64,000 nt of DNA from Ruegeria spongiae (GCF_023502395.1 NZ_JAMFMB010000001.1:62001-126000); one strand, 5' to 3'. Shown: positions 25,870 through 35,072, counted from the stretch's first letter. The notes: a model not told the origin generated them from the letters alone. Program-made: numbers and translations.

Positions 25870-26216
25870 TTAAGTAAGCAACACGGATTTTGCGGTTCGC
25901 CGCCGCCGTTGAGGATCGGCCCATCTATGTCGGGCCAGATCCGACGCTGCGATTTCAAATCGCACCAATTCGGACAAAACCCGTTCCATCAAACCTGTTT
26001 CCATGTTCCCGACGCCACTCGCATAGTCAAGGGCAAGGGTGCTGAGCCACGTCAAACGGCGGGCCAGCACCTCGGCCTCACGGACCACGTCGGTTCGCAA
26101 GGAAAAAACGAGAAACGGGTTTGAAGCCATTTTCGAAAATAAATCGGCAAACGACGACGCCAATAAAAAGACGAAGCCCGACTTTCCAAATGCAGGATGT
26201 TGTTTTTTCTTCTCAA
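25870..26216 (-). pseudogene. N-terminal remnant of a tyrosine recombinase (integrase) with frameshift
   Basis: Reads leftward from the 3' side of tRNA-Asn copy 2. The probable start is TTG 26216 with GGGAG eight bases upstream. One frame gives LRRKNNILHLESRASSFYWR followed by RRLPIYF, the typical basic start of phage-type integrases. Around 26125 the frame shifts, and the other frame continues with PFLVFSLRTDVVREAEVLA and LMERVLSELVRFEIAASDLA, which match the helical N-terminal DNA-binding region of such enzymes. Homology fades at about 25890 and a stop follows at 25870. No catalytic domain is left. The stretch from 25742 to here contains nothing else recognisable. Confidence 0.7.
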
Positions 26217-26279
26217 TGCTCCGACTCCCGCAAGCGACGTGTGTCATCGGATGTGTTAGAGAATGTGCCCAGAACGACG

Positions 26280-26304
26280 AAAGCGCCCCAAGGTGGAGCG
26301 CTTT
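26280..26304 (-). terminator. hairpin terminator on the 3' side of tRNA-Asn copy 2
   Basis: AAAGCGCCCC (26280-26289) pairs with GGAGCGCTTT (26295-26304) over ten positions, one of them G-T, around a five-base loop. A and T tails on both sides make it usable in both directions. It lies 31 bases beyond the tRNA 3' end. Confidence 0.6.
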
Positions 26305-26335
26305 TACGTTTATTACCAATCCCTTGTGGGATTTT

Positions 26336-26410
26336 TGGCTCCGGCGGTAGGGATCGAACCTACGACCAATTGATTAACAGTCAACTGCTCTACCGCTGAG
26401 CTACGCCGGA
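26336..26410 (-). tRNA. tRNA-Asn (GTT), copy 2
   Basis: Identical over all 75 bases to the gene at 15077-15151, including encoded CCA (26336-26338), and in the same orientation. The 5' flank is also nearly the same for about 45 bases, whereas the 3' sides differ completely. That is the pattern expected if the tRNA and its promoter were duplicated and the 3' sides then received different mobile elements. Confidence 0.97.
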
Positions 26411-26667
26411 ACGGTTCGCGCCGTATAGCAACCCCGATTCAGGGCGTCCAGTGGGGAAAACCAAAAAAATGCGCCCCGTTTGCGTCCGCATTCCTTGGGC
26501 GCTCGCGTCAGGTAGTTCATCGGTGGCTTGATGTCGGAAGAGCGGACGATTCTGCCGTTCGACTTCCCGGCGCAGACGGTTGGTGTCTGCGTTTCGCGAC
26601 CGAGGTGAGAACCACCAGTGGCCTATTCCGCGGGGTCGCCGCAGACGCGAAGAAAGTTTGGGTCAGG

Positions 26668-27228
26668 CTACCCGTCGACATTCGGATATATGAACCCGTT
26701 TACCGGGTAGAAACTGCCATACCGGCCCGGCTGGCTTTCGACCCGGACCAGCGTCCAATCGTTGTTTTTGGACACGTCCTTGACGCCCATTTTCAAAGAT
26801 ACCTTATTGCGGTGCCAGTTAGCGTGGTTCACGACGACTTCCCGGTCGGTGACAACGTCGGACACGACAGCCACATGGCCCAGCGGCATCCCGCGGGTCG
26901 CGCGAAACGACATCACCGCGCCGACAACCGGTTCGGTGCCCCGCTCAAAAGTAGTGCGCGCCTTGCCCCACCAGTCCTTGGCGTTGCCGCGAATTTCGAT
27001 GCCGCTGAGGTTTCGTGCGTAAGGCACGCACCACACCCTTTGTCCCCGGGCCCGCTTTTGGGCGACCTCGCGCAGCGCCATTGACTGACGTTCCGGATCG
27101 AGATCCGCATCGGCTGAGCTTTGGGCGCAGGCAGAGACAAGGCTGAAAAGCCCCACCGCAAACGCCGTTCGGGCGAAGCCGGACAGGCGCGGCCAGATCG
27201 TATTCGTATTGCGTGCTTTGTTTTGCAA
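26668..27228 (-). CDS. CHAP-domain lipoprotein (putative amidase/peptidase)
   Basis: A 186-residue protein with a signal sequence ending in a lipobox, FSLVSAC (Cys34). The CHAP domain has the catalytic cysteine in RVWCVPYARNLSGIEI (Cys67), followed by GNAKDWW, the histidine in PLGHVAVVSDV (His118) and the VVVNHANW segment (about 131-138) that completes the active site. CHAP enzymes cut peptidoglycan or amide bonds; this one likely acts at the outer membrane or in the periplasm. The first codon is TTG 27228 with no clear ribosome site, so the true start is uncertain. It lies between tRNA-Asn copy 2 and the second IS copy. Confidence 0.85.
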   Translation of the reverse strand: MQNKARNTNTIWPRLSGFARTAFAVGLFSLVSACAQSSADADLDPERQSMALREVAQKRARGQRVWCVPYARNLSGIEIRGNAKDWWGKARTTFERGTEPVVGAVMSFRATRGMPLGHVAVVSDVVTDREVVVNHANWHRNKVSLKMGVKDVSKNNDWTLVRVESQPGRYGSFYPVNGFIYPNVDG

Positions 27229-27420
27229 GAAGCTTTATTGCCGGTTCGAAGATTCACGGGTTTTTACGGTGATCTGATCGAAAATGAAAGGATGCCTGGC
27301 AGTTCTCCGGCGGGATTCTGCCAGTTCCCTGTGTCGCATTTTGGCCAATGGCTGGGCCAAAAGACGCATATACGCCCGTAGTGACGAATGCTGCGACTGA
27401 ACAAGAGGTCTGCTATGGCC

Positions 27421-28722
27421 CGAGGCTGTGTAAAAATTCCTGATGAGACATGTCTGTAGACAATGACCGGAGGCAGGCATGTCGGGCTATTTCGAGGGTT
27501 CGGATCGGGGGCAGAAGACGCTGTTTCCAGACCGGGTGGAAGGCTGGATCAGCAAAGAAAACCCTGTCCGCATCATCGACCTTTTCGTGGCTGAGATCAA
27601 TCTTGCGGAAATCGACTTCGCGCGCACGTCCCCGGCGCAGATGGGCGTCCGGGGTTTCATCCGCCGCTTCTGCTGAAGCTCTTCATCTAGGGCTTTCTGA
27701 ATCGGGTGCCATCCAGCCCCGGGCGCTGGAGCGGGAGGCCGGGCGCAATGTCGAGGTGATGTGACTGGTGGAGCGATTGGCCCCGGACCACAAGACGATT
27801 GCCGATTTCCGGCGCGACAACGGTGCTGCGATCCGGAAGACCCGCGCGCAGTTCGTGGAGCTCTTCCGCCGGATCGGCGTGATCAATGCCGGACACGAGC
27901 GCGAGCAACTGTCGCCGGTGGCCAGCGGAGCGAGATCTACGCTCGGGCACAACGAGATGAGCGCAATCGCCTCTCTCGTGCATGCTGCGCATACACTGTC
28001 GGGCAGTGGATAAAAATGATTTCAGCGACCGTGAATTCCTGGCCTGTCACGAAGATGGCATCACGCCGATCCTTCCCCGGCCCGAGACCTCGGGCAACCG
28101 GCGCAAGGGTATGTATGTGCAGGCCGACTTTGCCGATGACGCAGATGCGAATGTCTGCCGGTGCCCAGCAGGCGAAACGCTGACATACCGATACACCACC
28201 GAGGAAGGCGGCCTGGCGGTGCAGCGTTACTGGACCAATGGCTGTCAGGCCTGTCCGATCAAGGCACGCTGCACCACCGGCAAAGAGCGCCGGCTCACCC
28301 GATGGGAGCACGAGCATCTGATCGACGACATGCGCGACCGCATGAGCTGCGATCCCGAGGTGACGGCGCTCAGGCGGAGCACAGTCGAGCATCCGTTCGC
28401 CATGCTCAAGGCCTGGATGGGGGCAACGCACTTCCGGATGCGACGGTTGAGACGCGTCCGCACCGAAATGGCATTCCATGTTCTCGCCCAAAACATCAAA
28501 CGCATGATCAACAGGGCGGGAGTTCGCAGACTTCTGGCCGCCATTCCGGCCTGACCCAAGGGCGCTTGGCTCAAATTACCCCCGCAAAGCAACAAGAAAC
28601 CCTGTTTCCCACGCTTTTCCGGCCCGTAGGGCACCGACGCGCCCCGGAAACCAGGGCGCCCAGAGCAAGCCAGAGAGACACTCTCAACGCAGAGCAACCA
28701 GGCAAGTCTCCACACACCCTCA
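27421..28722 (+). mobile_element. decayed IS1182-type insertion sequence, copy 2 (internal deletion)
   Basis: The 5' end starts with the same GAGGCTGTGTAAAAATTCC as copy 1. The 3' end is probably near 28711-28722, where CACACACCCTC resembles an imperfect inverted copy of that terminus. Transposase sequence begins at 27480 and carries the same frameshifts and stops as copy 1. After ...ELFRRIGV it jumps to a late part of the gene, has a further insertion of about 38 bases near 27970-28008, and then runs to the normal C-terminus. Flanking sequence differs from copy 1, so it arrived by transposition and not by duplication of a larger block. Confidence 0.8.
27480..28554 (+). pseudogene. broken IS1182-type transposase gene
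   Basis: N-terminal part MSGYFEGSDRGQKTLFPDRV to RTSPAQM in one frame, then IADFRRDNGAAIRKTRAQFV in a second. A deletion removes most of the catalytic core. The C-terminal part is one open frame of about 170 residues with LACHEDGITPILPRPETSGN, CRCPAGETLTYRY, CQACPIKARCTTGKERRLTR (a cysteine cluster typical of the family) and the DDE glutamate region STVEHPFAMLKAWMGATHF. It ends RAGVRRLLAAIPA. Not functional. Confidence 0.8.
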
Positions 28723-28842
28723 GCTCGAACCTACCATTTTGCGATCTATCATGACTAAGCTCCGTTCGGGTTCGCTTCGATGGTGGATTGCGGCCTTCGT
28801 CCTGCGCTTGATCTGCCAAATTACATTGAGAGTTATCCGGTC

Positions 28843-29090
28843 ATGATTTTTTCAGAAAGAACGATAATTGACCTCGTTGAAACCAAGGATGCTGAGCAGA
28901 TTTACCAATACTACCATCGCAACAAAAACACCTCTGTCCTTGAGACCATCTCGTTCGAAGGACCACCATAGCCTTGCGGCATGGCAGTCTCGCGCGGAAA
29001 GTCAGGAAAACAGCGGCAAGGCCGGGACCTCGTACCACTTCGCGGTAAGACTTTCCCCCAGCATGGTGAATTTTTGCCTTATGTCAGGCG
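28843..29090 (+). pseudogene. truncated, frameshifted RimJ-like GNAT acetyltransferase
   Basis: Begins at ATG 28843, MIFSERTIIDLVETKDAEQI then YQYYHRNK, which matches the N-terminus of RimJ/RimL-type ribosomal-protein acetyltransferases (S/T-ER-x-x-x-R-L-V then Y-Y-x-x-N). The first frame ends at 28971. Another frame then carries SLAAWQSRAESQENSGKAG and TSYHFAVRLS, matching the next part of the same family. The acetyl-CoA-binding half is absent; the remnant runs into the end of the peroxiredoxin gene. Markedly AT-richer than its surroundings. Confidence 0.65.
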
Positions 29091-29639
29091 TTACGCCAGT
29101 TCCGGCTCTTTCTGTTCTGCCAGATGGGCCAGGACCGTCTCGGGCGACGAGACGCCATAGGGGTCTTCGGGGCAGTTATCCATCAGGCCGGGCTCCTCGA
29201 ACCACGCCTCGACCACGCCGTCCGTGACGATGGCGGCGTAGCGCCACGAGCGCATGCCGAAACCCAGATTGTCCTTGTCGACCAGCATGCCCATCTTGCG
29301 GGTAAATTCGCCCGAGCCATCAGGGATGACCTTGACGTTTTTCAGGCCCTGCGCTTCGGCCCATTTGTTCATGACAAAGCTGTCATTGACCGACAGGCAG
29401 TAGATTTCATCAATGCCCTGCGCCGCGAAATCGGCGTGGCCGTTTTCAAAGCCGGGCAGTTGATAGGTCGAACAGGTGGGGGTGAATGCGCCGGGCAGCG
29501 AGAACAGAACAACGCGTTTGCCGGCGAAGTAATCACCGGTGGTCACATCCTGCCAGCGGAACGGGTTCGGCCCTTCGATCGCCTCATCGCGGACACGGGT
29601 GTGAAAGGTGACGTCGGGCAGTCGGGTGCCGGTTTTCAT
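29091..29639 (-). CDS. Prx5-type peroxiredoxin
   Basis: Reduces peroxides with a cysteine thiol. 182 residues; start ATG 29639, with AGGAG about seven bases upstream. The peroxidatic cysteine is in PGAFTPTCSTYQLPGFE (Cys56) with the Pro-Thr-Cys arrangement of the family. Only one further cysteine (in LDN-C-PEDPYGVSS near the C-terminus, and one in YCLSVND) could resolve, so it may use glutathione or an intramolecular partner. MKTGTRLPDVTFHTRVRDEA is the standard lead of Prx5/AhpC-TSA members. It diverges from lipA over a 251-base gap. Confidence 0.95.
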   Translation of the reverse strand: MKTGTRLPDVTFHTRVRDEAIEGPNPFRWQDVTTGDYFAGKRVVLFSLPGAFTPTCSTYQLPGFENGHADFAAQGIDEIYCLSVNDSFVMNKWAEAQGLKNVKVIPDGSGEFTRKMGMLVDKDNLGFGMRSWRYAAIVTDGVVEAWFEEPGLMDNCPEDPYGVSSPETVLAHLAEQKEPELA

Positions 29640-29890
29640 CTGAGATCTCCTCATCGGAACTGTTTTCGCGGCATGGGTTAAAATGATTCCAAACCGGTCG
29701 CAAGGCGGTCTTGCTGCAAATGCTCGATAATAAATTCGGGTATAATACCAGCATGTTCGATCTGTCTGCTTGCCGGGTATGCTGCGCTTGCGAAATTGCC
29801 GCGCATAGCGGCCATGCAGCACTGGCTGTTTGCCTCTGGGCGAATTATGGTATGCACAAGCAAGCTGACCCTAGGTGAGGACGCAAACCC

Positions 29891-30841
29891 GTGCGCGATC
29901 TGAAAATCCCCGAGCAACGCCACCCCGAAAAGGCGCATCGCCCGGATAATGCCCAGCCCAAGAAGCCAAGCTGGATCCGGGTCAAGGCACCGGGTGGCAA
30001 AGGCTATGCCGACACCCGCAAGATCATGCGTGACAACAACTTGACCACGGTCTGCGAAGAGGCGGGCTGCCCCAATGTGGGCGAATGCTGGTCGCAGGGC
30101 CACGCCACCATGATGATCATGGGCGAGATCTGTACCCGCGGCTGCACTTTCTGCAACATCGCCACCGGCAAGCCCGACACGCTGGATGCGTTCGAGCCTG
30201 GCCGGGTGGCCCATGCGGTGCAGAAACTGGGGCTGAACCATGTGGTGATCACCTCGGTTGACCGCGACGATCTGGAGGATGGCGGGGCCGATCATTTCGC
30301 CCAGACCATTCGCGCGATCCGCCACCGTTCGCCTGCGACCACGATCGAGATTCTGACGCCGGATTTCATCAAATGCGATGACAGCGCGCTTGAGATAGTG
30401 GCCGAGGCCAAGCCGGATGTGTTCAACCACAATCTGGAAACGGTCCCCGGCCTTTACCCCGAGGTCCGCCCGGGTGCGCGCTATTTCCACAGCTTGCGTC
30501 TGTTGCAGCGGGTCAAGGAGCTGGACCCGTCGATCTTCACCAAATCCGGTATCATGGTCGGCCTGGGCGAGGATGCGCAGGCGGTGCGGCAGGTGATGGA
30601 CGACATGCGCGCCGCCGATATCGATTTCCTGACCATCGGCCAGTATCTGCAACCGACGCCGAAACACCACACGGTGGATCGCTTTGTCACCCCGGATGAG
30701 TTTGCGACCTATGAAAAGGCGGCCTTTGGCAAGGGCTTCCTGATGGTCTCGGCCACGCCGCTGACCCGCTCGTCGTATCATGCGGGCGATGATTTCGCCC
30801 GGCTGCGCGCTGCTCGGGACGCGCAACTGGGCAGGGCATAA
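29891..30841 (+). CDS. lipA: lipoyl synthase
   Basis: A radical SAM enzyme that inserts two sulfur atoms into octanoyl-lipoyl domains. 316 residues from GTG 29891, with GGTGAGGA upstream. The auxiliary cluster motif is [12 protein letters not shown] (Cys55, 60, 66) and the radical SAM motif CTRGCTFC (Cys81, 85, 88); both are complete. [10 protein letters not shown] with the conserved Arg-Ser-Ser-Tyr is at the C-terminus. The gap upstream contains a good TATAAT (29741-29746) but no matching -35 box. Confidence 0.98.
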   Translation: MRDLKIPEQRHPEKAHRPDNAQPKKPSWIRVKAPGGKGYADTRKIMRDNNLTTVCEEAGCPNVGECWSQGHATMMIMGEICTRGCTFCNIATGKPDTLDAFEPGRVAHAVQKLGLNHVVITSVDRDDLEDGGADHFAQTIRAIRHRSPATTIEILTPDFIKCDDSALEIVAEAKPDVFNHNLETVPGLYPEVRPGARYFHSLRLLQRVKELDPSIFTKSGIMVGLGEDAQAVRQVMDDMRAADIDFLTIGQYLQPTPKHHTVDRFVTPDEFATYEKAAFGKGFLMVSATPLTRSSYHAGDDFARLRAARDAQLGRA

Positions 30842-30847
30842 ACGCTT

Positions 30848-31867
30848 CTAAAGAATGTTTTCGCGCAGGATCTGCACCACTTCTTCATATGCGCGCTGAG
30901 CCGCAGGGACGTTCTTGGCAAAGTGAATGAACGGGTGAACGAGGTCCTTCTTCAGGCGAACATCCGCCCTCACGCCAGCCTTTTTCAGCTTTTCACCATA
31001 GGCCAGACCTTCGTCGCGCAACGGGTCAAACCCGGCAATCATCAGCGCGGCAGGGCAGACCCCCTCGACGTTTCCAAGCAGCGGTGAGGCCATCGGGTCC
31101 AGCGCATCTGCTTCGGTGCGCAGATAGTGTTCTGTGTACCATTCCATCTCTGGTTTTTCGAGAAGGAAACCCAGATCGAACAACTCGTAGGAACGGGCCT
31201 GTTTGCTCAGATCGACCCATGGCACCCAGAGCATCTGGAACTTGGGCGGATGGTTTGCGTTCTTGCGCTGCTGTGCGACGACTGCGGAGATGTTGCCCCC
31301 GGCGCTGTCGCCTCCTACCGAGATCCGGTCGGGATCGAAGCCCAACTTTGCCGCCTGCGCGGCGACCCCGTCATAGGCGGCCAGACAATCGTTGATGCCA
31401 ACAGGGAACTGGTGTTCGGGTGACATACGGTAGTCCACCGCGAGGACGGCGCAGCCGACGTCCAGGGCGATCTTGTTGCAGACTTCACGATGCGTGACGA
31501 GCGATCCCATGGCGTGGCCGCCACCATGATAAAAGACAAAGACAGGAGCCTTTTCCGGCAGGTCCTTGGGACGATGGATTTCGCAATTGATCGGCCCGTT
31601 TGGCCCATCAAACACATGTGTTGTGATGGGCACGTCACGGCTGAGCGGATAGGCCAGCCAGTGGGCCTTGGTGTCATAGTCTTCGCGCTTCTGCTTGATT
31701 GGCGGAATGACACCGGGCGGGTCGGTGAAGTTCTTGACCATGAAATTGACCAGCGGGTCCAGCTTCTGGCCGTCGATTTCAATCGGCGGGCCGCTCAGCA
31801 TACGCAGGATCGGGGTGGGCAGCTTGCAGGTTGTGCGGGCCGCAAATCTGAGGATGGCGTTCTTCAT
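30848..31867 (-). CDS. alpha/beta hydrolase of the hormone-sensitive lipase (GDSAG) family
   Basis: A 339-residue esterase. The oxyanion motif HGGGHAMG (about 114-121), the nucleophile elbow GDSAGG (about 187-192), an aspartate in AGFDPLRDEG (about 275-284) and the histidine in DLVHPFIHF (about 307) define the HSL family. Start at ATG 31867 with GGAG upstream. It is divergent from a TetR regulator across 174 bases, the classic layout of a regulator controlling the enzyme beside it. Likely acts on short-chain esters; no secretion signal. Confidence 0.93.
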   Translation of the reverse strand: MKNAILRFAARTTCKLPTPILRMLSGPPIEIDGQKLDPLVNFMVKNFTDPPGVIPPIKQKREDYDTKAHWLAYPLSRDVPITTHVFDGPNGPINCEIHRPKDLPEKAPVFVFYHGGGHAMGSLVTHREVCNKIALDVGCAVLAVDYRMSPEHQFPVGINDCLAAYDGVAAQAAKLGFDPDRISVGGDSAGGNISAVVAQQRKNANHPPKFQMLWVPWVDLSKQARSYELFDLGFLLEKPEMEWYTEHYLRTEADALDPMASPLLGNVEGVCPAALMIAGFDPLRDEGLAYGEKLKKAGVRADVRLKKDLVHPFIHFAKNVPAAQRAYEEVVQILRENIL

Positions 31868-31902
31868 TTGGTGTCTCCGTAGCATGGGTGGATTCGAAAC
31901 GG

Positions 31903-31937
31903 GAATATTATTCGGAAAATACGGAGCGCGCATATTC
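31903..31937. promoter_or_regulatory. inverted repeat in the hydrolase/tetR intergenic region
   Basis: GAATAT (31903-31908) and ATATTC (31932-31937) are inverted copies 23 bases apart in an AT-rich gap between divergent genes. This would be a sensible operator for the TetR protein, but the arms are only six bases and the spacing is long. Confidence 0.3.
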
Positions 31938-32041
31938 TGTCAACAAATAAAAATAATGCTCTTGTTTTGACGTTGCGGTATACTGGATTTGGCAGGGATT
32001 GCCTGACACAAGGCATTGGAAAGCAGGGATTCGAATTCATC

Positions 32042-32677
32042 ATGAGATCAGGATCAGTGACCGACACCGTGCAGCAGATCACCCGCCGACCGCAGCAAAA
32101 GCGCGGCAAGGCCAAGTTTGAAGCGATTCTAGACGCGACCAAGTCCATGATGGTCGAAAGCGGCAGCGTCGGGCTGCGCATTCAGGATATCTCGGCACGA
32201 TCAGGTGTCAGCGTTGGCGGGATTTATCAGTATTTCCCGTCCAAGGAGGCCATCGTTCAGGAAATCGCGGATCGCTACAATGACTGGGTCGGCGCGTTGA
32301 TCTTCGCTGATCTGACCGAAGTCCCCGAGGATGCTGCAGGGTTCGAGGCCCTGTTTCGCGAGATTTTTGAGGGCTATGCCAAGGCGCATCTGAGCGATGA
32401 GCACTCATTGGGCATTTTCCTGTGCATCTCGTCGGAACAGACCCTGATGCAGCGCAGCATGGAGGCTTCGATGGATCACGCGCAGAAGATCACCGAAATC
32501 ACTGGGCATTTGTTCCCACAATGGAGCGAGGCGCAATTCACCCAGCGGATCTATCTGGCGATGGTCATGTCCCGCACACTGGTCGAGGCGGCCCTGGCCG
32601 CGCCCGAGGCAGACCGGGCGGCGCTGCTGGACACCGGATTTGATATTCTGATCACCAGTTTCCGGCGGGCAGAATGA
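32042..32677 (+). CDS. TetR-family transcriptional regulator
   Basis: A 211-residue repressor-type regulator; start chosen at ATG 32042. The DNA-binding helix-turn-helix spans about 22-66: KFEAILDATKSMMVESG, then IQDISARSGVSVGGIYQYFP. The ligand-binding domain follows, ending in RAALLDTGFDILITSFRRAE. It faces away from the lipase gene, so it probably controls that gene and itself. Its stop abuts the end of the convergent hpt gene. Confidence 0.93.
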   Translation: MRSGSVTDTVQQITRRPQQKRGKAKFEAILDATKSMMVESGSVGLRIQDISARSGVSVGGIYQYFPSKEAIVQEIADRYNDWVGALIFADLTEVPEDAAGFEALFREIFEGYAKAHLSDEHSLGIFLCISSEQTLMQRSMEASMDHAQKITEITGHLFPQWSEAQFTQRIYLAMVMSRTLVEAALAAPEADRAALLDTGFDILITSFRRAE

Positions 32678-33217
32678 TCACCCGGTGAACCGCACCTTGC
32701 CGATGAAGGGCAGGTTGCGATTGCGCTGCGCATAGTCGATGCCATAGCCCACGACAAATTCATCGGGAATCTCGAACCCGATCCAGTCGGACCGGAAATC
32801 CACCTCGCGGCGGCTGGGCTTGTCGAGCAGGGCGATGGATTTCAACCGCTTCGGCTGGCGGCTGCGCAGCAGGTGGGTGACATGGTTCAGCGTGTGGCCG
32901 GTGTCGACGATATCCTCGACCACCAGCACGTCGCGCCCTTCGATGGCGCCGCGCAGGTCCTTGAGAATGCGCACTTCGCGGCTGCTTTCCATGGCGTCCC
33001 CATAAGAGGACGCCTCAAGGAAGTCGACCTCGATGGGCAGGTCCAGCTCGCGCACCAGATCGGCGATAAAGACGAAACTGCCGCGCAGCAGGCCAACCAC
33101 GACAAGCTTGTCGGTATTGCCGAACTCGTCAGTGATATTGCGGCAAAGCTCCTCGATCCGGGCGGCGATGGCCTTGGCCGAGATCATCTCATCTATCACA
33201 TATGCGCGGTCGCTCAT
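32678..33217 (-). CDS. hpt: hypoxanthine phosphoribosyltransferase
   Basis: Salvages hypoxanthine (and often guanine) to the nucleotide with PRPP. 179 residues; start ATG 33217 after AAGGGGG. The PRPP-binding motif is [14 protein letters not shown] (about 95-108), with [17 protein letters not shown] as the first conserved strand-helix and [20 protein letters not shown] binding the purine near the C-terminus. Confidence 0.97.
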   Translation of the reverse strand: MSDRAYVIDEMISAKAIAARIEELCRNITDEFGNTDKLVVVGLLRGSFVFIADLVRELDLPIEVDFLEASSYGDAMESSREVRILKDLRGAIEGRDVLVVEDIVDTGHTLNHVTHLLRSRQPKRLKSIALLDKPSRREVDFRSDWIGFEIPDEFVVGYGIDYAQRNRNLPFIGKVRFTG

Positions 33218-33291
33218 CGCTGCCCCCTTGATCTTTTGCGCCCAACATACGACATCACGCGCCATTGTCATGTGAGAAGACGCCACACCCG

Positions 33292-33738
33292 ATGCCAAAA
33301 CACTCCGAGACCAGACGCCTGCCATATAGTGCCCAGCAGATGTATGATCTGGTGGCGGATGTGGGCAAATACCCCGAATTCCTGCCCTGGTGCGCGGCGG
33401 CGCGTGTGCGGCGGACCTATGATGATGGCCGGGCGCGGGTGATGGAGGCAGACCTGGTTGTTTCCTTTCAGGTGTTCCGCGAGAAATTCGGCAGCCGTGT
33501 GACGCTTTATGACGCCGACCACCGGATCGACACCGAATATCTGGACGGCCCGTTCAAATACATGAAATCCAACTGGGGTTTTGCGGATGTGCCTGATGGC
33601 GGCTGCGACGTTTCCTTCCATGTGAAGTTCGAATTCAGGAACATTATGCTGCAAACGGTTATCGGCATGGTGTTCAACGAGGCGATGCACCAGATCGTGC
33701 GCGCCTTTGAAGAGCGCGCGAAGGTGCTCTACGGATAG
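33292..33738 (+). CDS. RatA/Coq10-like START-fold protein
   Basis: A 148-residue SRPBCC (START-like) protein. It begins with [23 protein letters not shown], the signature of the RatA/Coq10 group, then has [28 protein letters not shown] and [19 protein letters not shown]. Coq10 homologues chaperone ubiquinone; the E. coli RatA name rests on a ribosome-association toxin claim. A ubiquinone-binding role is more likely here. It diverges from hpt. Confidence 0.9.
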   Translation: MPKHSETRRLPYSAQQMYDLVADVGKYPEFLPWCAAARVRRTYDDGRARVMEADLVVSFQVFREKFGSRVTLYDADHRIDTEYLDGPFKYMKSNWGFADVPDGGCDVSFHVKFEFRNIMLQTVIGMVFNEAMHQIVRAFEERAKVLYG

Positions 33739-33774
33739 GCTTTACCACGCGCGGGCGGGCGCTAGACTGCGCCC

Positions 33775-35070
33775 ATGACCAATCTGACATCTCAGCTTGC
33801 CCGCTTTGCCACCGGTCCCATCACCACCACTGCTGCCGCGCGCCTGATCACCGCCCTGTCGGTGCTCGACTGGTTTTCGGTCGGCCGCGCAGGCGCCGAT
33901 GAACCGGTGGCGCACATCATCCGCGACACGGTGTTGTCCGAGGGTGGGGCGGGGCAGGCGCATCTCTTTGGTGGCTCTGCCGCGCCCGTGCGGGCGGCGG
34001 CGCTGGCCAATGGCACCATCTCTCATGCGCTGGATTATGACGATACACATTTTGCCCATATCGGCCATCCCTCGGTCGCGGTGATTCCGGCAGCGCTGGC
34101 ACTGGCCGAGCTGCGCGAGGTGCCGCTGGTCGATCTGCAGGAGGCCGCGCTGGTCGGCATGGAAGTCTCGATTCGCGTCGGCCTCTGGCTGGGTCGCGCC
34201 CATTATCAGACTGGCTTTCACCAGACCGCCACCGCCGGGGCCTTTGGCGCGGCGGCGGCAGCGGGGCGGCTTGTTGGGCTGACACCGGATCAGATGGCGC
34301 AGGTGTTCGGGCTGACCGCCACCCGCGCGGCGGGGCTCAAGGCGCAGTTCGGCACCATGGGCAAGCCTTATAACGCCGGTATCGCCGCAAGCTGCGGGGT
34401 TGAGGCCGTGCAATTGGTGCAGAGGGGATTCATCGCCAACCCCGACGCGATGGAGGGGGCGGCGGGGTTCGGTGCCACCCATCACGGCGCAGATGATCGC
34501 GACGCGGCGCTGGAGGGAATTGGCGAGACCTGGCTCTTCGAAAGCGTCAGCCACAAGTTCCACGCCTGCTGTCACGGGCTGCATGCGGTGCTTGAGGCGG
34601 CGCGCAGCCTCGACATTGCTGAACCGGAAGTGGCCGAGATGACGGTCAAAACCCATCCGCGCTGGATGAGCGTGTGCAATCAGCCCGCGCTCACCACCGG
34701 GCTGGGCGCGAAATTTTCCTATCGCACCGTGCTGGCGATGCGGGCGCTGGGATATGACACGGCGCGTCTGGATAGTTACTCCGAGAAGGTTTGTGCCGAC
34801 CCAAGGCTGCAACGCCTGCGCGATCACATCTCCGTCGAGGCCGACGAGACCCTGTCCGAAACACAAGCGCATCTGAGCGTGCTGCGCCGCGACGGGCAAC
34901 GGCTGGAGGCCAGCCACGACCTGAAGGAACCGCTGTCGCTGGCCGCGCGCGAGGATCGCGTGCGCGCCAAGTCGGCCACACTGATCGGGGGGCAATTGAG
35001 CGATGAGATCTGGTCGCTGCTGCGCACCGGTGGCTCGGCGGCCGAACTTGCCGCGCGGATGGCGGAATAG
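33775..35070 (+). CDS. MmgE/PrpD-family protein
   Basis: A 431-residue member of the family of 2-methylcitrate dehydratase PrpD, cis-aconitate decarboxylase and relatives. Typical segments are GTISHALDYDDTHFAHIGHP, GYEVSIRVG-like LVGMEVSIRVG, HQTATAGAFGAAAAAGRL, GTMGKPYNAG and KFHACCHGLHAVLEAA. No other propionate gene is nearby, so the substrate cannot be assumed to be 2-methylcitrate. It ends 67 bases from amtB, and a strong hairpin sits between. Confidence 0.93.
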   Translation: MTNLTSQLARFATGPITTTAAARLITALSVLDWFSVGRAGADEPVAHIIRDTVLSEGGAGQAHLFGGSAAPVRAAALANGTISHALDYDDTHFAHIGHPSVAVIPAALALAELREVPLVDLQEAALVGMEVSIRVGLWLGRAHYQTGFHQTATAGAFGAAAAAGRLVGLTPDQMAQVFGLTATRAAGLKAQFGTMGKPYNAGIAASCGVEAVQLVQRGFIANPDAMEGAAGFGATHHGADDRDAALEGIGETWLFESVSHKFHACCHGLHAVLEAARSLDIAEPEVAEMTVKTHPRWMSVCNQPALTTGLGAKFSYRTVLAMRALGYDTARLDSYSEKVCADPRLQRLRDHISVEADETLSETQAHLSVLRRDGQRLEASHDLKEPLSLAAREDRVRAKSATLIGGQLSDEIWSLLRTGGSAAELAARMAE

Positions 35071-35072
35071 CA

